A stretch of 64,000 bases of DNA, taken from contig JAHLJT010009436.1 of assembly GCA_031308135.1 (NCBI GenBank), positions 159,011,302 to 159,075,301 on the forward strand, given 5' to 3'. Source of the DNA: Acheta domesticus (taxonomy: Eukaryota > Arthropoda > Insecta > Orthoptera > Gryllidae). Positions 55,401-64,000 of this stretch are shown in pieces. Made by a program: the position numbers and the translations under genes. Each line of letters starts with the position of its first letter. Position 1 is the stretch's first letter. The notes beneath the pieces are model-generated. The model made no database searches, was not told the origin of the DNA, and saw nothing but the letters and a program-made list of their open reading frames with translations.

Positions 55401-56978
55401 CTTTTGATATATTGGTCTATGCCTGATGAGTTTCTATTATTATTAATTCATCCAAAACTTTCATTATCAAATGATGAGGTATCAAAGAGTACATCTTAAC
55501 TATTTCTAATGAGATCATTACATAATCAGGAGCCAAATTAAATTTTTAAAATTTTTTTAACTACCTCAACACTGTTCTTAACATTCAATTAATAATCAGG
55601 TGATTAAAAGGTTCTCAATAAAGAAATGTTAAAAAATGGAAAATGTGTAGTCCGAGGAGGATAAATTAGAGACTACAGGTCTGGAAGGAACACATATTTA
55701 TGGATTTTCGCAAAATCATATGCTCTAGACGTGCCTAGTACAGTAGATATATTCTATGAAAGATGGAACTGTCTATGTATTTATTTTTCAGACACTTATT
55801 CAAAATTTCTTGGATTATAAGTAAGTATTGTCTTGCAGGATCTCTAAGCAAACGAGTAAAATTCACATTGGAAGTAAAGTTCTCCTCCACTTTACGCACA
55901 TACGCCTATCAACCAACGCAACCGCTCCACCTTTATCGGAAGGAACAAATACGAGTTCAGGATATTTTGTTTATGTTTGGTTTGTATCAATATATGTGAA
56001 ACGACTTTTGAATTTCTGATTTATGTTTCAATTTTGCATCTGTCTATAAAATATGAAACCTATTTATTAATAAATAGGTTAAGTTTTATTTTAAGTATTA
56101 TGATTTTATAGCTATTAAGTTCTTCTTTAAGCTCTTGTTTGTGTTTTCATGGCACTAGGTTAATTTTTTAAACAATTTACTACACTTACACTGATACATT
56201 TTTGTCATTGTGCTTGCCTATTGGCGGCACCTTTATCTGATTTTCATACTTATATTGGCTGCCCATGGACATGAAATGTGCTTTAATTTAAGTTAGTTGT
56301 TATGTTGCATTGTCCTCGCACACCAACACGTTTTCAATTAGCAAACATCAATCTTACACATGTTTTGTATTGTTTATTTTAAGTGGTCATCTCAGTCTCG
56401 TGTCAGCTGTAGTTCAGTTACTTTTCTCTTCTTGTCAGCTATGTTCTCAGCACATATTAGGTTTCCACTCTTCCCAGAATTGTCGTTTGCCAATTTTTTC
56501 ATATTCTCATCGAATTTTCGTGGATAGAGGTTGGGTCTGGGCGGAGTTCCAGGAGAGGCTGTTCTAGCTGACGTGCCATAAGCATCCCCACGTGGAGGTA
56601 GTTTACTGCAGAACGCATAGTGCCAGTCGGTTAAGTGCATTAATTACCGAACAGGTTTACTGATTTCCTTTATTAGATATGCGCCATTTCGAGGTAGGCA
56701 GGTATGGGCAAATTGTTTTTTGGTATTCATGCCATTCCCAACTTATTTATACAAAGTTCATTCTCACCATCTGACTATTAGGACAGCTTTTGTTCACAAA
56801 TCAGCATAACATTAATTATGTTTAAGTTAAATATTTTTACAACTTCCTTCTGTCTTGTAGCTCTCCTATTTATGTGTGAAAAACCTTTGATTTTTCACAG
56901 GGGATGTGTGGTGCTTTCGGCCGAGAGAGCTGCCGACTGGGGAACCTTATCGATGGAGCCCTTTTCTGCATGCAACAG
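55401..56978. other. AT-rich flank, no assigned feature
   Basis: Short open stretches at 55763-55999 (+) and 56392-56640 (-) show no domain. The latter lies downstream, on the same strand, of the possible gag relic that follows and might belong to it. Confidence 0.4.
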
Positions 56979-57194
56979 CTAATGATATGGCTTCTTGCGA
57001 AGCGTGCTCGATTTCTGACACGTGTGATTCTGAGTTTTGCAGCCGAAACACTTGTGACACCTGTTGTTTATTTCGACAAATGCCGACCTATCCTTCTTGG
57101 ATAAATTTAGAGCATCGGGACAGTCCGCAAGGAGATATTTCCACTTGCAGCATTTGGGGTACCTACGTAAATTTGTTGAAATTTGATATCTCAA
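56979..57194 (-). mobile_element. Possible BEL/Pao-type gag zinc-knuckle relic
   Basis: Minus-strand peptide with ADCPDALNLSKKDRSAFVEI, then NRCHKCFGC, NHTCQKS and KKPYH follows the cysteine/histidine order seen at the end of BEL/Pao gag (CP-x-F-x2-L-x4-R-x3-V, then C-x2-C, then H-x4-C). Cys/His spacing is degraded and no protease, RT or LTR was found. An old, inactive retroelement fragment; assignment is tentative. Confidence 0.35.
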
Positions 57195-57269
57195 ATATTG
57201 AAGGTTAAGAAGAGGAATCAGTCAATAGACAGATTCCTCTATTAAACAAATACCACTTGCGAAGTACTA

Positions 57270-57925
57270 GCACGTACTTTCTCGCCTGTACTTTCATGCA
57301 AAATTGTGCGAAAAGTACTAAAATTTTCGAAAAATTGTCCATGAACTTATTTAAAAATCTATCTTTAAGGAACAGATTTTGTTAAGGGTAAAATCTCTAT
57401 ATTTAATATTTTAGTTGTTGGAAGACTCCGAAAAAAAAATTGAACTTTTGCAATTTTGGAAAAATCATGTATTCAACGAACATGAGACCTACGTCATTCT
57501 CTTAAACTTTCTTCTTACCATTCAACTACGGAATTTAATAAAAGAGATGGAGCATTTTTTTTTTAAATTTGGGAAATGTCTCAGAGGCTTCATGTAAAGT
57601 AACTCCCAAAATTAAAATACCGGTTTCAAATTCAAGGGGCCGCTACATCAGTCAGATAATTGGGGAATATCAATTTTGGGGAAAATCGGCTGAACGGTTT
57701 AGCCGCTAGCGTTGTTCGGTGGACGTTTCGCCGTGAATCATTTTTCGGTATCCAGGACCCACAAAATCTGGATCGTTTACACCACGTGGAAGAGGATATT
57801 TTCCTAAATTTATCCTTTTTCGTCACCAGAGCCCTGTAATAAGAGTTTCTCTGCCGAAAATTCGCCGTTTTTTCGCGCAGCATTACATAACTTTCTCTCT
57901 ACTCCGTAGCGAGAAAGTATAAGGG
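57270..57925. mobile_element. Diverged right half of the modular element family
   Basis: Shares AAAATTTTCGAAAAAT, AAGTAACTCCCAAAAT, GAATATCAATTTTGGGGAAA, the GCCGCTAGCGTTGTTC block and the end TCGCGCAGCATTACATAACT, then a terminal hairpin ACTTTCTC with GAGAAAGT (57888-57919). A separate subfamily from B1-B3. Confidence 0.65.
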
Positions 57926-59069
57926 GGGAAACTTGTCAGCCTCAAATGAAAGTTTCCATTCTCTGAGAACATTTTGTACTAGTGACTAGTGATTGGCGAC
58001 TAATGACTTTCTGGCAAATTTCGCATGTTGTGCTACGTTCACTTCGGTCCGAATCATCAACAAAAAACATTAAAATGTAGAAAGCAGCTGTATGTCGGAA
58101 AGCAGGTAAATTGCAGCGCAGTAGAGCATGCATGGGAAACTGCAATTTGGATCGCCGGCGCCGCTTCCGCCACAGAAACTTATCATACGCGAGTATTGTT
58201 TCGGTGGCGCACGCGCATGGCGAAAAGCGAGTGTCTCCAGACATGCGATTCGAAGCAGGTTTCTCCGTCGGACGCGCTCTCATGAGATGACGACATCCAC
58301 CGTTTGTGCAGTTGTCATGCGCTGCCGGCTGTCAGTCACCCCAGCTGGATCCGACTCATTATTTCTCTTTCTATGGCGACTACAACGCGAGTAAATTGCT
58401 TGGCCGAGGTTATGGACGAGTGCGAAGCGACATTTGTGCGAATGCAACTCGCGAACTAATGCGACGAGGAAATGTAATTGAGATAACGAAGTAAGAGAAG
58501 TTTGAACATTTAGAACTTGTTCATGGAAATATCAAATACAACTACGTGACACGAAAAGAAAATACATTTACGAATTTTTATCGTCAGTTTGTAGGTAGTA
58601 AAGATAGGTCATCTGAAACGAATGTGAAGACAAAAAGTATGTACTAAAACTGCCAAGAATGAAAAAAATGTCGAAAATTAAGTAATAAATCAACCAGGAC
58701 TGTCTAAATTTCGGGTAAATTCTCAAATTAGAAGGGGAACATTGATCTCTATTGCGGATTTCGATATATAAATGTATAATTCATGTATTCCTTGGTTGTA
58801 GAAATGCCGTAGCTGTCCCATTTTTCAAAGGAGACGTCAAAAGACGTCCCATTTTTCAAAAGACATCATTACATCAGTAATGTTCGCGTAAGCAGACGGA
58901 GCACTTGGCGGCAGAATACTTGCCCGGGATGTGAGATGAGGGTTAATATCATCTACGAAGGGCAGAACGGTTTAGAAAATGATATTCAAGTTAGCGTCCG
59001 GGAGCACCACCAGTAGGACATTGCTAAATCTCTCGGCAAAGGTTACAGCGTCCAATTATTCAAAGCGTT
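57926..59069. other. GC-richer non-coding stretch and AT-rich flank
   Basis: 58020-58500 is GC- and CpG-richer than its surroundings, with open stretches on both strands but no domain; possibly an old MITE. A tandem GTCCCATTTTTCAAA pair lies at about 58817-58860. Confidence 0.35.
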
Positions 59070-59335
59070 TGATCAGGACAGATTGATTGGGGAATATGAA
59101 TTTTGGAGAAAATCGGCTGAATAGTTTAGCCGCTAGCGTTGTTCACACACAGCCAAACTGATACACGTTTTGCCGTCAATCGATTTTTCTCCATCAAGGA
59201 CCCACAAAACATGGATTCTGGCAACACCAAGTGATAGAGATTTTTTCTAAATTTAGCAACTGGATTTATCCACTTTTTCGTTGCCAGGGCCCTGTAATAA
59301 GAGTTTTTCTGACTAAAATTTCCTGTACGGAAAAT
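59070..59335. mobile_element. Modular-family right-end fragment
   Basis: Contains GGGGAATATGAATTTTGGAG, AGCCGCTAGCGTTGTTCAC and GTTGCCAGGGCCCTGTAATA, as in the element ending at 57925; the terminal hairpin is missing. Confidence 0.55.
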
Positions 59336-59502
59336 AATTGAAATTATTGGACGTGGCCGCACTAATTAAGAACACGACAATTTTGCAGGAATAATCGAAC
59401 ATACAAAACAAAAGAAAACGAAAACAAATCATGAACAATTAATTTGAGTTATTAGAAAAAATAAAATAAATCTTATCTTCTGCGATTTAAACAGGGAGAA
59501 TT

Positions 59503-59604
59503 AACGTTTGATCAGCTGGATCGCGGTTATCCAATCGGGTACTTCCTTAATCTTTGAAATTGAAGCTCCCGGCTGTATAACCGCGTCCCAGCTGATCTAA
59601 CGTT
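59503..59604. mobile_element. Small palindromic MITE, copy 2
   Basis: Left AACGTTTGATCAGCTGG with GCGGTTATCCAA; right arm complement AACGTTAGATCAGCTGG with GCGGTTATACA. About 102 bp, same family as 45208-45305. Confidence 0.7.
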
Positions 59605-60479
59605 CATTTGCTCTGGGTTTCAATCGGACAATAATATTGTTTACAGAGTTAAGAAGGCTCAAAACAAAATAACGAAAGAGAACCCAGAATCGTAGGTTTA
59701 ATAGTAGTTTGCATTGTAAGCAAATAGAAGGTTTGAACACCAGTGAAAATTTTAGTTCGCGACGCTTAGCAGTTTCGGTTTTTAACATTTATTTTAGTCC
59801 AGGCACTTGCTTTGTGTTTAAAGGAATGCAGTACATGATTGTCCTTTTTAAAGACACCTTTATACTGTTGTAACGAAATTCTTGTCAGTGAGACGTAAAG
59901 AAATATACCTACACTCATATATGAATGGTTTATTCCAGAAACAACGTAAGTCAGGGTTTTCACCATTTTGACTTTTTAAGTGCAATCATATTCTATCTAT
60001 GTATATGCATCGTTTCAGACAGATGTAACGCATGTCAAGCAATTCTAAAGGTAGTTTTTGAAGAGCACATAAATGCAGATACAACATAAGTCAGTGACGT
60101 GTGTTCTTTCTGCATTAAAGCGCGAGAAGCGGCTTCTTCTTGGCGTTCAAACAGATGATCGATTTTATGTTTACCGGACGGTAAAAATGCAGTGTGCAAA
60201 ATTTGAACTTTCCTATAATACCAGGACAAAACTTGCGCCGACAGTAAATAGTTGTGTTCATTAACTCAAGGATGACTCTGCCACATTCTTCGTATATCAT
60301 GAAAGAATGGGGCCTAAAGAGCCTAGTGAGTTGGCGAAATTTACAGTGGAATATCTAACTACCTCAATGTCCAACTTTGAAAACTCTCACATGTCTTCAT
60401 ATGGCTGTGGAAGTCAAAATAAAAATTACTCAGTACGGAGGGTCATATCAGTCCGTGTTTCTATGTTTTTGCCTCTTCA
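59605..60479. other. AT-rich flank, no assigned feature
   Basis: No gene or named repeat seen. Confidence 0.5.
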
Positions 60480-60790
60480 TGTAAAGTACCCTCAATAATC
60501 AAAATATCCGGTTGAAACTCATAAAACCTCGAGTTCGTTCGGATTAATCGACCAATATCAATTTTGAAGAAAATCAGCATAATGGTTTAGGCGCTATCGT
60601 TGACCACAGACGGTCAGATAGACAGACGTTTTGTTCTCAATCGGTATCAAGGACCTCTCGAAACATGGATTCTCGCTAGACCACATGTTAAAGAAAGTAA
60701 TTTAATATTTATAGGAATAGGATATATCCAATTTTGCGTTACCAGCACAATTACATAACTTTCTCTTCTTACGAAGTAAGTACAACAATG
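60480..60790. mobile_element. Modular-family right-end fragment with hairpin
   Basis: CAATTTTGAAGAAAATCAGC, GGTTTAGGCGCTATCGTTG, a CAGATAGACAGACG block, then ACATAACTTTCTC followed by a short ACTTT-x-CTTAC / GTAAGT-like end. Confidence 0.55.
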
Positions 60791-61234
60791 TAAAAATCGA
60801 TTGATGAAATCAAAAAGTTAATGGAGTACTAGTATATCCCCCAAGAATTTACGACAAACACACAAGATATACCTAATTGGTACGTTCTCTGCAGAATTAC
60901 AAAACTAAGCAGTTCGTTAATTATTAATTACGGAAATAATTAGTTAAATGTAAAAATTTCTTGTAATGAAGGTGTTCATTCAAATATATTTCAGATAAAG
61001 AAGCAATTAATAAATGACAATGCTTTTTTAGCCCAGTATGTTTTATTTCAGAAACATCAAAAGTCAACCATGTTTGTTAGTGAAAAATAAAGAAAAATTG
61101 ATTTAACTTTTTGCTCAATGACGCAGTAATTCTATATAATATGCGGAAAACAACTGTTTTTGACAAATATAGCTGCAGTGGGTTTTTTGTCCATACTGAA
61201 AAGTTATTTGACAGTGACTTATGTTGTTTCTGAA

Positions 61235-61263
61235 ATATGCCACACACATACACACACACACAC

Positions 61264-61323
<60 letters not shown>

Positions 61324-61335
61324 GTATATATATAA
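61235..61335. repeat. (CA)n then (TA)n microsatellite
   Basis: CA dinucleotides from about 61241 with one G interruption, then a TA run to about 61334. Confidence 0.95.
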
Positions 61336-61549
61336 TTAAAATTTATAAAGTTATATAAAATATTTTGCTAGACATTTGCAACATTATTTATTTATTAGCC
61401 AGAGACAATGAAATAAATTATTGTATACATGAATGCAGAATCACATTGCATTAATGAAAATATTTCGATGATGCGATATTAAGAAATGATGATGCTTGTA
61501 AATCGATAGAATATTCAGTAAAAGAAAGAGCTGCCAGAGCTCGACGTAC

Positions 61550-61735
61550 CTCGACCGCTCTGCCCTGGTGCCCGTCCCGCTCTCGGCCAGAGGTGCGTTC
61601 CCGACTGAGGGACGCAGCATCGGCTGGCGGGTGGCGGGTGGCGGGCGGCGGCGGGAGCCTCGTAAACGAACCGATTCCGCCTCCGAGCTCTTTTCCTCCA
61701 CTCGCGCGGCCCGGCGACCAACAGTTATCTGGCGT
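61550..61735 (-). other. Candidate first exon (5' UTR or N-terminal) of the ABC gene in a CpG-rich patch
   Basis: An isolated GC- and CpG-rich patch whose minus strand ends in a strong donor, GTCGAG followed by GTACGT (exon side ends at 61550). ABC exon 1 begins after an acceptor with only five bases before its ATG, so an upstream exon must exist; this is the best visible candidate, 12.5 kb away. If coding, the frame continuous with the ABC ATG is open across the patch, but low-complexity Pro/Arg/Ala content argues for UTR. It could equally belong to another gene. Confidence 0.3.
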
Positions 61736-61805
61736 TACGACGTGGCGCCAATGCCACTTCGGTATTACACGGGATTACTTATTACACAAGCATCACTCTA
61801 CAACT

Positions 61806-61812
61806 AGTCTAC

Positions 61813-61867
<55 letters not shown>
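61806..61867. repeat. (AAT)n microsatellite
   Basis: About 20 near-perfect ATA/AAT units. Confidence 0.97.
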
Positions 61868-61868
<1 letters not shown>

Positions 61869-61950
61869 GCCGGTCCCAATAGTCGAGATTGCTAAACCAT
61901 GGCGATCTCGGACGGAAGGATCGCGGGTTCGAGTCCCGCCTCAGACATGA
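61868..61950 (+). other. tRNA-like SINE head remnant
   Basis: ATCGCGGGTTCGAGTCCCGC is a perfect T-arm with B box, preceded by AACCATGGCGATCTCGGACG in the anticodon-arm position; the A box is poor. GT-rich sequence follows. Probably a tRNA-derived SINE fragment, not a tRNA gene. Confidence 0.4.
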
Positions 61951-62212
61951 GTGTGTTTGTGTGTGTCTGTATGTGTGTGTCGTTCTTTCAGCCCTCATTA
62001 TCATCATTTCGTCTCCTATACCTCCAGGGCTAACAACCCTGGTGAATATAAATCGGATCCAGCTAAATGGAAAATGCAAAATGGATAAATACTTTACCAA
62101 AAAATGATATTATTCATATATTTTTTCAAAATTAATGTGGAGTCAAAGACTGTGTTTTCGTTGCAAGTTAGGGACGGGATTTGGAAGCTCAGTGCATCAA
62201 TTGATATCACTA

Positions 62213-62706
62213 AAAGGCCTCTGACCGGGAGGTCCTAGGGCTCGAATGCCGACGGTGGCAGGATTTTCGACACTAGCTGGATAACTAGTTCGAATTCAGC
62301 CGCTGTCTGGAGGAGAATTTTTGCGAATCGCTGTTCTGATCGGTGGTTTTCCGTGTTGTCTCATATCAACACCACGAATGCAGGAAAAAATCGGTTCACG
62401 GAACGCGCACAATCTTTCCCTTACTCTTTTTCTTATCCTCACCCCTTTCTTACATTTACACTCTAATGACCTACACTATCCTACTTGTCGGGAGACCAGT
62501 CGAAAACTTATCCACCAGCTGCGGCAGTGGACCGCTAGAGGGAGACACCTAGTTGAGGGAAACCCCCTAAGCCGGCGGTAGGTCGGCGCCGGATCTCGCC
62601 AAGCAGTGGGGAAAGATCATCGCCACCTCCATCAGTAAAATCTGCGCTATACTTACAGGACTAATGATCTTAGCAGTTGTCGCTCCCGGAATCACTAATC
62701 AATTGA
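62213..62706 (+). mobile_element. SINE family A, copy 8 (near complete, opposite orientation)
   Basis: Head CTCTGACCGGGAGGTCC with GGGCTCGAATGCC, body GTCTGGAGGAGAATTTTTGC, GGTCGGCGCCGGATCTCGCC, end GCTCCCGGAATCACTAATCA. It shows the family running from a tRNA-like head to an AATCA tail. Confidence 0.8.
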
Positions 62707-63531
62707 TCAAGTTGAGAGAAATCTGTTGTGTCGCTTGAACAGGCTTTTCTTAATGCGTCATACAGATGAGGGTTTTTCAGGCAGGGTTGGTATTTTTGTA
62801 TTTATTTTTTATTTTACTCATTGATGAAAGTGCGACTTTGTAAAGATGCGTAGAACCATAACATGAAAACTCTTTTGGAACACAAGACATGCGAAAATTG
62901 AACTGGAACTCACATTTAACTTCACATGATAACAAACCATTCTAAAGAATGTTTTGATTGGATACAATGAGCATTGCGACGAAACTACAATTCCTCTGAC
63001 GGTTCACCAACACTGAAATTCTCTGTTTATGGTGCATACTCTACGCTAATCCCTGGGAAGTGACACTTGACTAGCCTCACGTCGCCCGCCGCACGGGGGC
63101 GGGTTCAAGTCCATCGAGCAAGGAAGGAAGTATTGAATATAAAATTCATTTCCTTATATTTCCGGAGAATAAATTCGTCGTCACCAATAGAAGAAGAATA
63201 AATGCAATTTAAGTGATATTCAAGACCTTAATAATTGGGAAAACATTCAACTGCCTTCCAGAATTTAATACAATGTTTTTTTTAAATTTTAACTTATTGT
63301 TAAAAAAATAGAACTAGAAGCGACAGAAAAATACATTTCGGGAGTAGTGTTACAAAGGGTTGCACTAGAGAATAAAACCGAGGCAAGTACAACGAAATAA
63401 ATGGTGGTTTACGTATCTGTGATGGTTAAACATTTAGGATCGCCAAATTGTACTTTTTAAGAAGTATTGGAATTCTGGAAGTCAGTGAAACCTTTCATTA
63501 TAATAACGTTGACAACTGTTATTAATAATTG

Positions 63532-63532
<1 letters not shown>

Positions 63533-63568
<36 letters not shown>

Positions 63569-63569
63569 T
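63533..63569. repeat. (ATT)n microsatellite
   Basis: About 12 TTA units. Confidence 0.95.
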
Positions 63570-63627
63570 ATTAATTTTCTCAACAATGTTGCACATGACA
63601 TAATACATCGGAATTAGGATTCAAGAT

Positions 63628-63660
63628 GTATTACAGAACAGTTTACTTGTTCTGTAATAC
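63628..63660. repeat. Perfect 13-bp hairpin
   Basis: GTATTACAGAACA, 7-nt loop, TGTTCTGTAATAC, in an AT-rich setting. Confidence 0.8.
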
Positions 63661-64000
63661 GTGTTGATAATTTGTCTGTATAATTTGTTTTGCTTCATCA
63701 GAACACAGATGAAATCAAATTTACATATAAGAGCGATATAAGAGCACAGGTCCAATTAAATTTAAATAATATAAGAACACAAGTTAAATTAAGTTAACCC
63801 GAGAGAGGTGGTATAAATAATAAATACAGGTGGTATAATAAATACAGGTAATAAATACAAATGGTTTAAATAATAAAGTTTAATACACTTAATCCGAGAG
63901 AGATGGCGCGGGGTCTCTTGTGACCCCACGTATCTTTGCTTAGCTGCAGTTACCTAATTTTCCGAGGCAGAAGCTTTACATTTCACATACCTTTCACTAC

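Larger units (their letters stand above)
62707..64000. other. AT-rich right edge
   Basis: Contains a B-box-like GGGCGGGTTCAAGTCCATCG at about 63101-63120, an (ATT)n run (63533-63569), a 13-bp hairpin (63628-63660) and an imperfect AATAAATACAGGTGGTAT tandem at 63810-63870. No gene seen. Confidence 0.6.

Noticed and set aside
57942..58394. Overlapping open frames on both strands in a GC-richer patch
   Set aside because: No domain, no splice support; most likely composition.
61077..61307. Cys/Val repeat open frames
   Set aside because: Translation of the CA microsatellite.
1..64000. CRISPR arrays, bacterial operons, toxin or phage systems
   Set aside because: No spaced direct repeats, no ribosome-binding-site-led gene clusters; spliced eukaryotic genes dominate.

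Overview
This is a eukaryotic, almost certainly insect, nuclear window. It is AT-rich, has small exons with canonical GT/AG borders spread over long introns, and is crowded with arthropod-type transposable elements. I cannot place the order; the large introns and mixed repeat load are compatible with a large-genome hemimetabolous insect, but that is inference.

Two protein-coding genes can be assembled exon by exon, and they converge tail to tail. Gene 1 (+ strand, 4527-17937) is the insect orthologue of the histone H4 transcription factor HINFP/MIZF: seven visible exons, nine C2H2 zinc fingers and the diagnostic C-terminal block after the last finger. Its first exon(s), which should carry the start codon and the first finger, were not found. 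Gene 2 (- strand, 48993 down to 24001) is a complete 15-exon, 738-residue ABC half-transporter of the arthropod ABCH type (often named ABCG23-like): an N-terminal nucleotide-binding domain with Walker A, Q-loop, signature, Walker B and H-loop, followed by an ABC2-type membrane domain. All 14 exon junctions agree in phase. A CpG-rich patch at about 61550-61735 is a weak candidate for its upstream first exon. The two genes show no evident functional link.

Layout: 1-2290, LINE relic split by a small inverted-repeat element; 2291-4526, unresolved flank; 4527-18070, HINFP with a 5.3 kb intron holding a Tigger-like element that has a LINE inside it; 18071-24000, intergenic repeats (tRNA-derived SINE, CT tract, a 1.27 kb long-inverted-repeat element, a Penelope-like fragment); 24001-48998, the ABC gene, with SINEs, hAT-like MITEs, nested insertions and a ~1.5 kb modular repeat in its introns; 49000-64000, upstream flank with SINEs, modular-repeat copies, reverse-transcriptase relics, MITEs, microsatellites and tRNA-like sequences.

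The most unusual signals are: (1) exon-by-exon switching of the ABC gene between a GC-rich and an AT-rich regime, with matching splice-acceptor style; (2) a ~1.5 kb non-coding repeat family built of about four diverged ~300 bp modules between short terminal inverted repeats, with a terminal hairpin; (3) a three-level nested insertion (SINE, then hAT-like element, then long-inverted-repeat element) whose borders can be read to the base. I found no clearly new protein system.
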